64,000 bases of DNA from assembly GCF_001657475.1 (NCBI RefSeq), contig NZ_LXEY01000003.1, forward strand, positions 1 to 64,000, read 5' to 3'. This DNA comes from Enteractinococcus helveticum (lineage in GTDB: Bacteria > Actinomycetota > Actinomycetes > Actinomycetales > Micrococcaceae). Below the pieces are notes generated by a model. The model had not been told where the DNA came from, searched no databases, and worked only from the letters and a program-made list of their open reading frames with translations. Shown piece by piece: positions 45,360-54,248 of the stretch; the first letter of the stretch is position 1; each line of letters begins with the position of its first letter. Position numbers and translations under genes: made by a program.

Positions 45360-46466
45360 CTAGGAAAACTCGGCGATGGGTGCACCGAGCAAGTGCTCAT
45401 CAGGTAGCACTCCCAAACCGGGGCCCTCAGGAACTGGGGTAACACCGTCGACGACACGCACCGGGTTGCGCGGATCATAGGTCGGCCCAGTAAATGGTTC
45501 AGCGATCCACGTGCCTTCATATAGGTCAGGACGGACCGTCGCGCCCACGTGGACACATGCTGCAGCGATAATATCCCCACCCCACGAATCATCAACCGTG
45601 TGGGGCATCGAACGAATCTGACAGACGTCTCGCACCAATGACATGGGTCGAATGCCGCCCACTCGGGTGACCTTCATGCCGAAACCATCACAGAGCTGCT
45701 GCCCCACGGTGTGCAAGACGACCGAGGTATTTTCTGTGGATTCGTCCAGATACACCGGATGACGCACCCGCTGCCGGACCGCTACATTCTCTTCCAGCAT
45801 GTTACACGGTTGTTCTAAGATAAACGGAATATCTTCGCACTGACTACTGAGCTCTATGACATCGCGCATCAGCATGCCTCGGTTGGCATCTACGACCAGT
45901 CGAACGGCGCCCCGGACCCGTTGTGCTACGGCCCTGACGGCAGCAATATCGTCCTGGACCGGCCTGCCACTAATTTTCAACTGCAGACGTCGATATCCTT
46001 CTGCAACACGCATCGCTGCGGTCTCAGCGGTAGCCTCGGGGCTCCCAGCACTGATCGAGAAATACGCGGGCACCCGATTAGTCAGTGCCCCACCAATGAG
46101 CTCTGCCACCGGGACATTGAAAAATTTACCCGTCAGATCATGGGCAGCAATATCAAGGGCAGCTTTGGCATAGTTATGCCCGGTCAACAGGCCATCCATC
46201 CGATGATGCAAGACCCCGATCTTCGTCGGGTCAGCTCCGATAAGGCCTTGGGCCATTTGGATCAGGGCGGCTTGAGCGCCGAGTGCATGCTGTGGTTGAT
46301 ACACCGGGCCCACCGGGCAGGTCTCACCCCAGCCGACCAGCCCGGTGTCGCTGGTAATCTTCACCAACGTGCTCTGCAGCGTTGTGATTGCACTGTGTGA
46401 CATTCGGTACATACCCTGGGCCACGGTGAGATCGTGCGTGTAGATCGCTATGTTGGTGATGCGCAT
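45360..46466 (-). CDS. Mandelate racemase/muconate-lactonizing family enzyme
   Basis: This 368-residue enolase-superfamily protein has the acid/base Lys region RLQLKISGRP and the metal ligands in VDANRGM (Asp), FILEQPC (Glu) and VYLDEST (Asp/Glu). The second Lys is in GFGMKVTRVGG. The pattern is closest to hydroxyproline-betaine epimerase and cis-3-hydroxyproline dehydratase types. The ATG at 46466 has AAGGA six bases upstream; the TTG two codons earlier is less likely. The substrate is not certain, but a betaine or imino acid would fit the solute transporters in this window. Confidence 0.85.
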   Translation of the reverse strand: MRITNIAIYTHDLTVAQGMYRMSHSAITTLQSTLVKITSDTGLVGWGETCPVGPVYQPQHALGAQAALIQMAQGLIGADPTKIGVLHHRMDGLLTGHNYAKAALDIAAHDLTGKFFNVPVAELIGGALTNRVPAYFSISAGSPEATAETAAMRVAEGYRRLQLKISGRPVQDDIAAVRAVAQRVRGAVRLVVDANRGMLMRDVIELSSQCEDIPFILEQPCNMLEENVAVRQRVRHPVYLDESTENTSVVLHTVGQQLCDGFGMKVTRVGGIRPMSLVRDVCQIRSMPHTVDDSWGGDIIAAACVHVGATVRPDLYEGTWIAEPFTGPTYDPRNPVRVVDGVTPVPEGPGLGVLPDEHLLGAPIAEFS

Positions 46467-46555
46467 GCTCAATCCTTAGGGTCATCCACCAGTAGCGTGT
46501 GCCCATGAGCTTACCCGCGTCGGCTACAGACCCCAAGGTTGAAAATTGCTCCTGA

Positions 46556-47686
46556 CTACCGGTCAGCCTGATCGTCGTCGTTATTGTCGCGATGTACTAC
46601 GGATAATGACCGACGCAGCACTTTACCGTCCTCAACAGATTCCACGTGTTTTTCGCTTTGTTTCTCCACGGTGGACACGGAACGTGGACGGATCTGGACG
46701 TGTTCTTCCGCAGGGATACCGGCAACCAGCTGCCGTGCACGAAGGATTTCGACGTCGATTTCAGCGCCCAACAGGATCACGATATTGAAGATCCAGATAA
46801 CGAATAGGATCGCCATCAATGTACCAATCGCACCGTATGAGGAGTATGACGCGAAGTACGTCAGGTAGATGATCATTGCGACCCCTGCCAGCACAATACC
46901 GATCACGGCGACGATTGCCCCGAGGGATAACGGTTTAAACTTTCGTTCAACATTGCCGCTGAAGTGGTACAACACGCCAAGCATCAGGATCAGCAAAATC
47001 AACACCACGGGATACTTCACCCATTCCCATATGGGCAGGAACGACTCCGTGAGTGTCGTCAGGGCCTCCTGGGCACCGAAAACTTGGGCAATCGGTGCGA
47101 ACACGGCATCAATAATGGTTTTATTCAACGCCAACGATACAAGCGCAGCAACCACGGTCACCACCATGATCAGCGTGATGAGCAACGTCGTGAGATAAAA
47201 TTTGACCTTCGAACGGCCCTCGACCACACCATAGATCTCGTTAATATTGCGCGCGAACGCTTGGACGTATTTTGAGGCCGACCACAGTGCGACCACAGTA
47301 CCGATGATCAGCGCGATGACCCCGCCGGACACCGACTGGGTCATTGTGGTGACGAGATTGAGCGCCAGATCCTGATACTCAGCCGGCACGGTCTGAGTGA
47401 CTAGGTCTTGGGCAAAGTTTTCGACCTGGTCTGCGGCAGAAGCCAAAAAGAGCGTCATGGTCGAAAAGACGGCGAGCAGCAGGGGAGCCAAAGACAGCAC
47501 AGCGAAGTACGTCAGAATTGCTGCCCGGTCTGTACCTTTATCAACCGTGAATTGTTTGATCGCACGGATCATGGCGTATTTGAACGCAGCACCCGGTAAT
47601 CTCTTGGCGGGTTTACGATCTTGTGGATCATTCAGCGCCCGTTGTTCTGCAGCAATCGTACGTTCCAGTTTGTGATGGATACTCAC
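46556..47686 (-). CDS. YihY/BrkB family membrane protein
   Basis: This 376-residue membrane protein has about six helices. Family features are ILTYFAVLSLAPLLLAVFST, the GGVIALIIGTVVALWSASKY stretch, and the late LMAILFVIWIFNIVILLGAE. The charged C-terminal tail is cytoplasmic. The function of the family is not settled; it was once misnamed ribonuclease BN. Confidence 0.92.
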   Translation of the reverse strand: MSIHHKLERTIAAEQRALNDPQDRKPAKRLPGAAFKYAMIRAIKQFTVDKGTDRAAILTYFAVLSLAPLLLAVFSTMTLFLASAADQVENFAQDLVTQTVPAEYQDLALNLVTTMTQSVSGGVIALIIGTVVALWSASKYVQAFARNINEIYGVVEGRSKVKFYLTTLLITLIMVVTVVAALVSLALNKTIIDAVFAPIAQVFGAQEALTTLTESFLPIWEWVKYPVVLILLILMLGVLYHFSGNVERKFKPLSLGAIVAVIGIVLAGVAMIIYLTYFASYSSYGAIGTLMAILFVIWIFNIVILLGAEIDVEILRARQLVAGIPAEEHVQIRPRSVSTVEKQSEKHVESVEDGKVLRRSLSVVHRDNNDDDQADR

Positions 47687-47820
47687 GGCGTCCCGCTTTC
47701 TGTCGACGACACGTTGATTATCTCCAGTGTAGAAAGTTGAGCAGGCTGATGACAGCTGTCAGAGCCTGAAAAATCTATGAGTATATCTTGACCGCTACAC
47801 TTTCAGTCCAGGAGGCAGAA

Positions 47821-48810
47821 ATGATGATCGCATTTATTGGCACCGGCGGAACCATCGCAAACCGCGGTACCGCACCGGATAACTTTGTGGATTACCTCGA
47901 CATCGGCACGGTCATGCCGGCCAATGAATTATTGGCCGTGCACCCCGAAATGCAAGAGATCTCACAGATCCGTGTCGAGCCCTTTGGGACGCTTCGGTCC
48001 AAATATATGACCTCGGCTCAGTGGTTGCAGCTGGCTGAGCGCCTCACCTCGGTTTTAGCCGACGATGACATCCGCGGGGCGGTGGTATCCCATGGTACCG
48101 GAACATTAGAGGAAACGGCCTGGTTTTTACATTTGACGGTCAATTCTGCCAAACCGATTGTGCTGGTAGGTGCGCAACGTCCCGGGATCACCCTGGGCTC
48201 GGATACGCCGTTGAATCTACTGGATGCGTTTCGGGTGGCGGCTCATCCACAGTCTTGTGGCATTGGGGTCACGGTTGTGATGAATCGGCAGATTCACAGC
48301 GCTCGCGATGTGGCCAAGGTGGCCAACCACCGGCTCGATGCACTGCAGTCTCCGGTGCGTGGTCCGCTTGGGGTGCTTCATGCTGATCACACCGTGGAAT
48401 ATTGGCGAACACCTGTGCATCCCCACACCACCGCGTCAGCCTTTGTTGACCTTGGCACGCCGTTGCCGCGAGTTGATATGGTGCACGCGTATACGGATGC
48501 CGATGCGACGGCGTTGGAAGCGTTTCGTGCAGCAGGTGCCACCGGGCTGGTCGTGGTGGGGTATCCACCCGGCACGCTGACCAAGCCATTAGATGACGCC
48601 GTGGATGCAGCGATTGCCGATGGAATCGTCGTCGTCCAAGCTAGCCGCGCATACTTCGAACGCGCCGTTATGGCACGTGCCGGGCTCATGGAGCGGGGAC
48701 TGGTAGCCAATGGTGATCTGACCCCACAGAAAGCGCGCATCTTATTGCAGCTGGCTCTGGCACAGCGCATGGATCGTGCAGCGATTCGCGAGGTGTTCGG
48801 GACCTACTAG
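47821..48810 (+). CDS. Asparaginase-like protein with altered catalytic motif
   Basis: This 329-residue protein has the asparaginase fold: the first motif FIGTGGTIANRG carries the nucleophile Thr, and RDVAKVAN keeps the expected lysine. The second motif, normally HGTDT, reads SHGTGTLEETAWFL, so the Asp that holds the substrate amino group is Gly. It may act on a different amide or be weakly active. No signal peptide is seen. AGGAGG lies six bases before the ATG at 47821; the upstream in-frame start at 47788 is unlikely. Confidence 0.85.
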   Translation: MMIAFIGTGGTIANRGTAPDNFVDYLDIGTVMPANELLAVHPEMQEISQIRVEPFGTLRSKYMTSAQWLQLAERLTSVLADDDIRGAVVSHGTGTLEETAWFLHLTVNSAKPIVLVGAQRPGITLGSDTPLNLLDAFRVAAHPQSCGIGVTVVMNRQIHSARDVAKVANHRLDALQSPVRGPLGVLHADHTVEYWRTPVHPHTTASAFVDLGTPLPRVDMVHAYTDADATALEAFRAAGATGLVVVGYPPGTLTKPLDDAVDAAIADGIVVVQASRAYFERAVMARAGLMERGLVANGDLTPQKARILLQLALAQRMDRAAIREVFGTY

Positions 48811-48818
48811 AAACTGGC

Positions 48819-48973
48819 TCAGATGGCGACCATGGCACCGAGACCGGCGATGACCCCGATGACGCCGAGCACGATGGCCACTAATAATCCCGACAGGGCG
48901 GGAAGGTACGGGGAGGCCAGTTGGGTGATGCCCCAACTGATGCCGGCAGCGGCGAAAACTACCGCGAGACCCG
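48819..48973 (-). pseudogene. Short membrane-protein remnant (YeiH-like?)
   Basis: The minus strand encodes about 50 hydrophobic residues (GLAVVFAAAGISWGITQLAS through AGLGAMVAI) ending at a stop, with an in-frame stop just upstream and no start codon in a sensible place. The pattern recalls the N-terminus of YeiH-type sulfate exporters, but the call is weak. Confidence 0.3.
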
Positions 48974-49113
48974 GTCAATCTTTTAACATGTAGGGCAGCT
49001 TCGCTGACCGCTCCTACAGTGAAATAGGAACACAGTCGATCTGCACGGTAGAATCTGTCAGAGCTAGTAAGCTGCTGGTCCACAATCCTCGTCAAAAGTA
49101 GCAAGAAAAACTT

Positions 49114-50199
49114 ATGTCAAAAACGTCCAATCGGCGCAATAGTCGCCTGACAACACCGGTGATGATCACCTTCGTCGTCATCGCGGCGCTGCTCATCGCG
49201 TTGACCGTAGCCTCGGTGGTCAAAGCCATGACGCGCGGGGATGACCCCGTGGTGGTCAACGCCGTATTGACCGGCCAGTCCATGGAAGTGAACCGGACGA
49301 CCGGACTTGATGTCATCCGGTTCCAGGCGGTGCGAGCACCATTACCGGCCGAAGAAGACGTCAGCGACACCCTCGATACGTGCATGGCAGCTGAAGCCCG
49401 GGAACACCTGGAAAGTCTTGCCGGCGAGGGGACTTCGCTCGAGGTGGAAATTGAGGCCTATGCGAATGCTCCGAACGGGGAATTGTGGGCGCAGATCTAC
49501 CAGGGCGGCAGTGATTTGGGCGTAAAAATGGTCGAAGCCGGCTACGCTGTGGTTGATCCGGCGTCGGTGGATGATCCCAAAAAACTCGATGCCATGGTGG
49601 CCGCACAAAATAAAGCCCGACATGACGAGCTGGGCATCTTTTCGACCGACGCCGAGTGCACCCTGCCGTCTCGGGTCAAACCCGTTCTAGAAATGCTTGA
49701 AGACCTGCCAGCTTCCCCACGTGCTAACGACGTCACCGAGTTGACCAAATATCTTGGCGAAATGAACAGTATTCGTTCGGATGCCCAACAGACGGTGGCG
49801 ATGCTCTCAGCCATTCCAGATACCGAAAACGACGATTCGGTTGCGGCTCTTGCCTGGGGCGAAGCCAAGCAGGAATATATTGATGCGATCGACAACCACC
49901 TGGAAGAAATTCGGGGGTTGATTGAGGACGCCCAAGCGAAACGTGCTGATCTACAAGGCATCGACGCCCCAGAACCTGAGCCAGCACCTGAGCCTGAGCC
50001 TGAGGAAGAGTCCGAACCGCAGCAAGAAGAACAGCCACAAGAAGCTGAAGAATCCTCTGCTCCTGAAGCATCGGCTGAGACACCTGAGGAACAACCCGAG
50101 GAGTCAGCAGCAACGGATGCGGCTTCGGCGGCTCGGCTTGAACTCCAAAACGAGCAGCTAGGCTCCAACGGCGACGCCGCCGACGAGGCCACCGAATAA
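49114..50199 (+). CDS. Membrane-anchored SNase-like protein with acidic tail
   Basis: This 361-residue protein has an N-terminal anchor (VMITFVVIAALLIALTVASV), then a staphylococcal-nuclease-like OB-fold domain (about 45-180) with LDVIRFQAVRAPLP, CMAAEAREHLESL and LGVKMVEAGYAVVDP. The usual DRYGR segment with the catalytic Arg reads NAPNGELWAQIY, so one catalytic residue is missing. A helical part and a Glu/Pro-rich acidic tail (from about residue 285) follow. It probably sits on the outer face of the membrane, and nuclease activity is doubtful. Confidence 0.75.
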   Translation: MSKTSNRRNSRLTTPVMITFVVIAALLIALTVASVVKAMTRGDDPVVVNAVLTGQSMEVNRTTGLDVIRFQAVRAPLPAEEDVSDTLDTCMAAEAREHLESLAGEGTSLEVEIEAYANAPNGELWAQIYQGGSDLGVKMVEAGYAVVDPASVDDPKKLDAMVAAQNKARHDELGIFSTDAECTLPSRVKPVLEMLEDLPASPRANDVTELTKYLGEMNSIRSDAQQTVAMLSAIPDTENDDSVAALAWGEAKQEYIDAIDNHLEEIRGLIEDAQAKRADLQGIDAPEPEPAPEPEPEEESEPQQEEQPQEAEESSAPEASAETPEEQPEESAATDAASAARLELQNEQLGSNGDAADEATE

Positions 50200-50207
50200 C
50201 TCAGCCC

Positions 50208-50245
50208 CAAAAGCCTGGTCAACACAGGAGTTGACCAGGCTTTTG
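50208..50245 (+). terminator. Terminator after SNase-like gene
   Basis: A perfect 16-bp stem, CAAAAGCCTGGTCAAC and its complement, with a 6-nt loop. Confidence 0.88.
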
Positions 50246-50428
50246 TGTACCTGAAATGTTGAACACCCAAGTAAGCCTCAGATAGTTCACGTTCCCAAGT
50301 GACTAGGCAGCGAGAACTCTTCCAGGAAATTCAAAGAATTGTGTGGGCGGCGTCATAGGTCTGCTGTGTTAGATTGACGCGCAACAGTCCCGTGCGGCTG
50401 TCTTGTGCAGCGCAGGAGGAGATGATCA

Positions 50429-51703
50429 ATGCCCTCTCATATATTTGTGCTCGGCCTGGATGACCTGGGTAGAGCAGAACTGGCCACGCTTCCTGACGCC
50501 GCGGATTTCGTGTTCCACGGACTGATGACCTTAGACGAACTGCAAAGCGGCACGATCGATTTACCGGCGCTCTTGCACAAGGCTCAGCGGCAACTGGATA
50601 CCTTTGACGGGACGATCGACGGGATTGTCGGATACTGGGATTTTCCCATCAGCCTGATGGTGCCGATCCTGTGTGCTCGATACCATCTGCCCTCCAAGAA
50701 CCTGGACGCCGCAGTCAAATGCGAACATAAATATTGGAGCAGACTGGAACAACAACGCTTTATCGATGAATACCCAAAATTTGATCTGATCGATTTTAAC
50801 GATCCGAAAGCCACCCTGCCAGCGCACATGTCGTATCCGGTGTGGGCAAAACCCATCAAATCGTTTTCCTCCGAGGGAGCCTACCGAGTGACCTCTGATG
50901 AGGAACTGCAAGCGGTATTAGCCAAGCGCCGCGAATCTCCTGAACGTGCCGGACCGGCCTTTGACGAAATCTTAGCCAGGCTTGAGCTACCTGAAGAGAT
51001 TGCGGCAATTCCTGGCGGCTCCTACATGGTGGAAGAAGCCGCAACGGGCAGCCAATGCACGATCGAGGGCTATAACTGGGACGGCGAGGTGTACCTGACC
51101 GGCATCGTGGATTCCCTGCACTACGAGAACTCCTCGAGCTTTTTACGCTATCGCTATCCTTCGGAATTACCACAAGACGTGCGCCAGCGTATTCACTCGG
51201 TGACCCAGCGCGTGATGACGGGGCTGGGATTGCGCAACAGCACGTTCAACGTCGAGTACTTTTGGGACCCCGACACGGATCGCCTGGTCTTATTGGAAGT
51301 GAACACCAGGCATTCCCAGTCGCATGCGCCGCTGTTTCGGTATGTTGACGGGTTGACCAACCACGCCCAAATGATTGACCTGGCCCTGGGACGCAAACCA
51401 CGCCAGCCGGTGGGCGAAGGATATTTTGAAACCGCGTCCAAATGGATGTACCGCTGGTTTGCTGACGGTACCGTGCGCAAGCTTCCCAGCGCCCGCGAGA
51501 TCGCGGAACTGGAGCAGCGTTATCCTGGAACCATCATTGAACTCGACGTCACCGAAGGACAGCGACTGTCCAATAGTTTCAGCCAGGATAGTTACAGCTA
51601 CATGTTGGCCACCATTTACACCACCGGCCAGACCGACCAGCAAGCCGTGGAGATATACGAGGCCTGCGTCAACGCCCTGCAATTCGAAATCGAAAACTGT
51701 TAG
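50429..51703 (+). CDS. ATP-grasp ligase-like protein
   Basis: This 424-residue cytoplasmic protein has the ATP-grasp layout. An N-terminal Rossmann-like domain (HIFVLGLDDLGRAELATL) is followed by an ATP-lysine region YPVWAKPIKSFSSEGAYRV and YMVEEAATGSQCTIEGYNWD. The metal-binding strand RLVLLEVNTRHSQSH supplies the Glu and Asn. Such enzymes join a carboxylate to an amine or thiol via an acyl-phosphate. AGGAGGAGATGATCA precedes the ATG. It is followed by a serine hydrolase gene seven bases later, so the two probably act on related molecules. Confidence 0.85.
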   Translation: MPSHIFVLGLDDLGRAELATLPDAADFVFHGLMTLDELQSGTIDLPALLHKAQRQLDTFDGTIDGIVGYWDFPISLMVPILCARYHLPSKNLDAAVKCEHKYWSRLEQQRFIDEYPKFDLIDFNDPKATLPAHMSYPVWAKPIKSFSSEGAYRVTSDEELQAVLAKRRESPERAGPAFDEILARLELPEEIAAIPGGSYMVEEAATGSQCTIEGYNWDGEVYLTGIVDSLHYENSSSFLRYRYPSELPQDVRQRIHSVTQRVMTGLGLRNSTFNVEYFWDPDTDRLVLLEVNTRHSQSHAPLFRYVDGLTNHAQMIDLALGRKPRQPVGEGYFETASKWMYRWFADGTVRKLPSAREIAELEQRYPGTIIELDVTEGQRLSNSFSQDSYSYMLATIYTTGQTDQQAVEIYEACVNALQFEIENC

Positions 51704-51710
51704 GACCACG

Positions 51711-53759
51711 ATGCGAAAAGTCACGACACTGCCATATGAAATTGAAGAGACCCAGCACCTGTGGATCCCGATGTCCGACGGGACCCGCTTAGCAGCCCGC
51801 TTGTGGAAGCCCACCAATGCGCACCAGGAACCGGTTCCGGGCATCGTTGAGATGATCCCGTATCGCAAACGCGACCTGACCGCAGTGCGCGATTCGATGC
51901 ACCACCCCTACATCGCCGGACACGGTTATGCCTGCCTACGCGTTGATCTGCGCGGCAGCGGGGATTCCGAAGGCGTGCTGACGGATGAGTACTTAGAACA
52001 AGAACTTCAAGACGTCGAAGAAGTGCTGGCCTGGTTGTGCGGCCAGCCATGGTGCAGTGGCCGCACCGGGATTATGGGTATTTCGTGGGGCGGTTTCAAC
52101 GGTTTGCAGGTTGCTGCTCGGCGCCCCGAAAGCCTAGGAGCCATCGTCACCGTGTGTTCCACTGACGATCGCTATACCGACGACGTTCACTACATGGGCG
52201 GGTGCCTGCTCACCGACAACCTGTCCTGGGCCTCGACGATGTTCGCCTATACCTCGGCGCCACCCGACCCCGAACTGGTGGGCGATAAGTGGCGCGACAT
52301 GTGGCTTGAGCGCTTGGATAATTCGGGGCTGTGGTTAGAAACCTGGTTACAACACCAGCGCAAAGACAACTACTGGCGTCACGGGTCCATCAACGAAGAC
52401 TATAACGACATCGAAGTCCCCGTATTTGCTGTCAGCGGCTGGGCCGACGGGTATTCCAATGCGGTCTTTCGACTGCTGCGCGGTCTGAAATCACCAACCC
52501 GTGGACTCATCGGGCCCTGGAGCCACAAATACCCGCACCTGGGCCAGCCCGGTCCGGCGATCGGGTTTCTTCAAGAAGTCGTCACCTGGTGGGATCACTG
52601 GCTCAAAGACCGCATCGATAATGGTGCAATGGACGGCCCACAATTGTCGATCTGGATGCAAGACACCGTCAAACCGGCCACCACCTATGACAACCGACCC
52701 GGCCGATGGGTGGGGGAGCGCACCTGGCCCAGCGACCGGATCGTAGAAACCCGGTACCCGTTAGGGCGTCGTCGTATTCTATTTTCCGAAGAGGAACGTG
52801 CCGCGCTACCGGTGAGCCCAAAACTCACGGTGGAATCTCCGCTGTCAGTGGGCCAATTTGGCGGTAAATGGTGTTCATATAACGCCCCACCCGATATGCC
52901 GTATGACCAGCGCGAAGAAGACGGCGGTGCACTGGTCTTTGACAGCGACCCGCTGCCACACCCGCTCGAAGTTCTGGGCCAGCCGATTGTTGAGCTAAGA
53001 CTCTCGGCCGATGAACCGTTGGCCATGGTGGCGGTGCGGATTTCTGATGTCGCCCCGGATGATGCAGCAACCCGGGTGAGCTACGGCATTTTGAATCTCA
53101 ACCATTACGATGGCGCTGATCAACCCAAGCCGCTGACCAAGGGTGAAGAACACACCTATCAGGTGAAACTCAACGGTTTGGCTCAGTCGTTTCCGGCCGG
53201 TCACCGGCTGCGGGTCTCAGTGTCGACGTCGTACTGGCCCGTGGTGTGGCCCTCGCCAGCATCGGTGCGCCTGACCATTGACCCGATGACTAGTTCTCTG
53301 ATCCTGCCGGTGCGACCGGCTCACGAGGCCGAGGACGATGACCCGGCCATGATGCCCGTGTTCGATCGGCCAGAAGCGGCCAAACCACTCAAAACCGTGC
53401 AGATGGAACCCGGGGAGCAGGACTGGTCGGTGAGTCGCAATCTGGTGGATCTAACCGGCAAGCTGGAAGTCATCAAAGACCTGGGTGTGGTTCGGTTCAA
53501 AGAAATTGATTTGGATGTCACTCGGCGCGCGGTGGAACGCTACACTTTTCGCGATTCCAAACCAAATTCGGTGCGCGGGGAAACCGAATGGGTCATGGGA
53601 TTCCAACGCGATGACTGGTCGATTTACACGTTTACCAAAACCGTGCTGACCTCCACGCCCGAGACCTTCCATATCTATGCGGAACTTGACGCCTACGAGG
53701 GAGAACGTAGGGTGAGATCCAAGACCTGGACGACCACAATCGACCGGGATTTCATCTAA
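51711..53759 (+). CDS. CocE/NonD-family serine hydrolase
   Basis: This 682-residue hydrolase has an X-Pro dipeptidyl-peptidase/CocE layout. The nucleophile Ser lies in GIMGISWGGFNGL, the Asp in AVSGWADGYSN and the His in IGPWSHKYPHLG. The C-terminal jelly-roll domain (from about 400) includes GHRLRVSVSTSYWPVVWPSP. It lacks a signal peptide, so it acts in the cytoplasm on an ester or peptide-like bond. A longer frame starts inside the upstream gene; the ATG at 51711 with AGGA upstream is the real start. It is the middle gene of a three-gene operon. Confidence 0.92.
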   Translation: MRKVTTLPYEIEETQHLWIPMSDGTRLAARLWKPTNAHQEPVPGIVEMIPYRKRDLTAVRDSMHHPYIAGHGYACLRVDLRGSGDSEGVLTDEYLEQELQDVEEVLAWLCGQPWCSGRTGIMGISWGGFNGLQVAARRPESLGAIVTVCSTDDRYTDDVHYMGGCLLTDNLSWASTMFAYTSAPPDPELVGDKWRDMWLERLDNSGLWLETWLQHQRKDNYWRHGSINEDYNDIEVPVFAVSGWADGYSNAVFRLLRGLKSPTRGLIGPWSHKYPHLGQPGPAIGFLQEVVTWWDHWLKDRIDNGAMDGPQLSIWMQDTVKPATTYDNRPGRWVGERTWPSDRIVETRYPLGRRRILFSEEERAALPVSPKLTVESPLSVGQFGGKWCSYNAPPDMPYDQREEDGGALVFDSDPLPHPLEVLGQPIVELRLSADEPLAMVAVRISDVAPDDAATRVSYGILNLNHYDGADQPKPLTKGEEHTYQVKLNGLAQSFPAGHRLRVSVSTSYWPVVWPSPASVRLTIDPMTSSLILPVRPAHEAEDDDPAMMPVFDRPEAAKPLKTVQMEPGEQDWSVSRNLVDLTGKLEVIKDLGVVRFKEIDLDVTRRAVERYTFRDSKPNSVRGETEWVMGFQRDDWSIYTFTKTVLTSTPETFHIYAELDAYEGERRVRSKTWTTTIDRDFI

Positions 53760-53775
53760 GGATTGGAGCACGCCC

Positions 53776-54189
53776 TTGGACATTTTGTCCGGACGCACCC
53801 TGCTACGCCCCACCAACCCGACCCGCAGCCAGGCGTTTTATCGCGATACGCTCGGGCTGGCGATCTACCGGGAATTCGGACCGCCCGATGCTCCCAGCCT
53901 GGTGTTTTTCTACGGCAACGGGATGTTAGAGGTCGCAGGACATGCGACCCCACAAGCTGAGGGCACCAATTCAATGGTGTCTTTGTGGCTGCAGGTCCGC
54001 GACGTCGAAGCCGAATTTCAGCGCTTGCGTGACTTGGGTGTCACCACGGTGCGCGAACCGCGCACCGAGCCCTGGGGCCTGATTGAGGCCTGGATTGCGG
54101 ATCCCGATGGTATCCAAATTGTTCTGGTGCAGATTCCGGTGGATCATCCGCTGCGCCGTGACCAACGACCAATCGAGACTCTGCAATAA
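53776..54189 (+). CDS. VOC (glyoxalase/bleomycin-resistance fold) protein
   Basis: This 137-residue protein has the two beta-alpha-beta-beta-beta modules of the VOC superfamily: RTLLRPTNPTRSQAFYRDTL in the first, SLWLQVRDVEAEFQRLRDLG and WIADPDGIQIVLVQIP in the second. The likely metal-ligand positions are partly absent, so a binding rather than catalytic role is possible. The TTG start has GGAG upstream. It ends the ATP-grasp/CocE operon; a strong terminator follows. Confidence 0.88.
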   Translation: MDILSGRTLLRPTNPTRSQAFYRDTLGLAIYREFGPPDAPSLVFFYGNGMLEVAGHATPQAEGTNSMVSLWLQVRDVEAEFQRLRDLGVTTVREPRTEPWGLIEAWIADPDGIQIVLVQIPVDHPLRRDQRPIETLQ

Positions 54190-54192
54190 AAA

Positions 54193-54224
54193 ATCGTTGC
54201 CCCGAGAAATCTCGGGGCAACGAT
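54193..54224. terminator. Bidirectional terminator
   Basis: A 14-bp stem, ATCGTTGCCCCGAG and its complement, with a 4-nt loop and flanking A/T, lies between the VOC gene and the convergent kinase gene. Confidence 0.9.
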
Positions 54225-54248
54225 GCTGCAATGCGGTCGATGCTGGGG

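Noticed and set aside
51375..51710. N-terminal extension of the CocE hydrolase
   Set aside because: It overlaps the end of the ATP-grasp gene in another frame; the ATG at 51711 has its own ribosome site.
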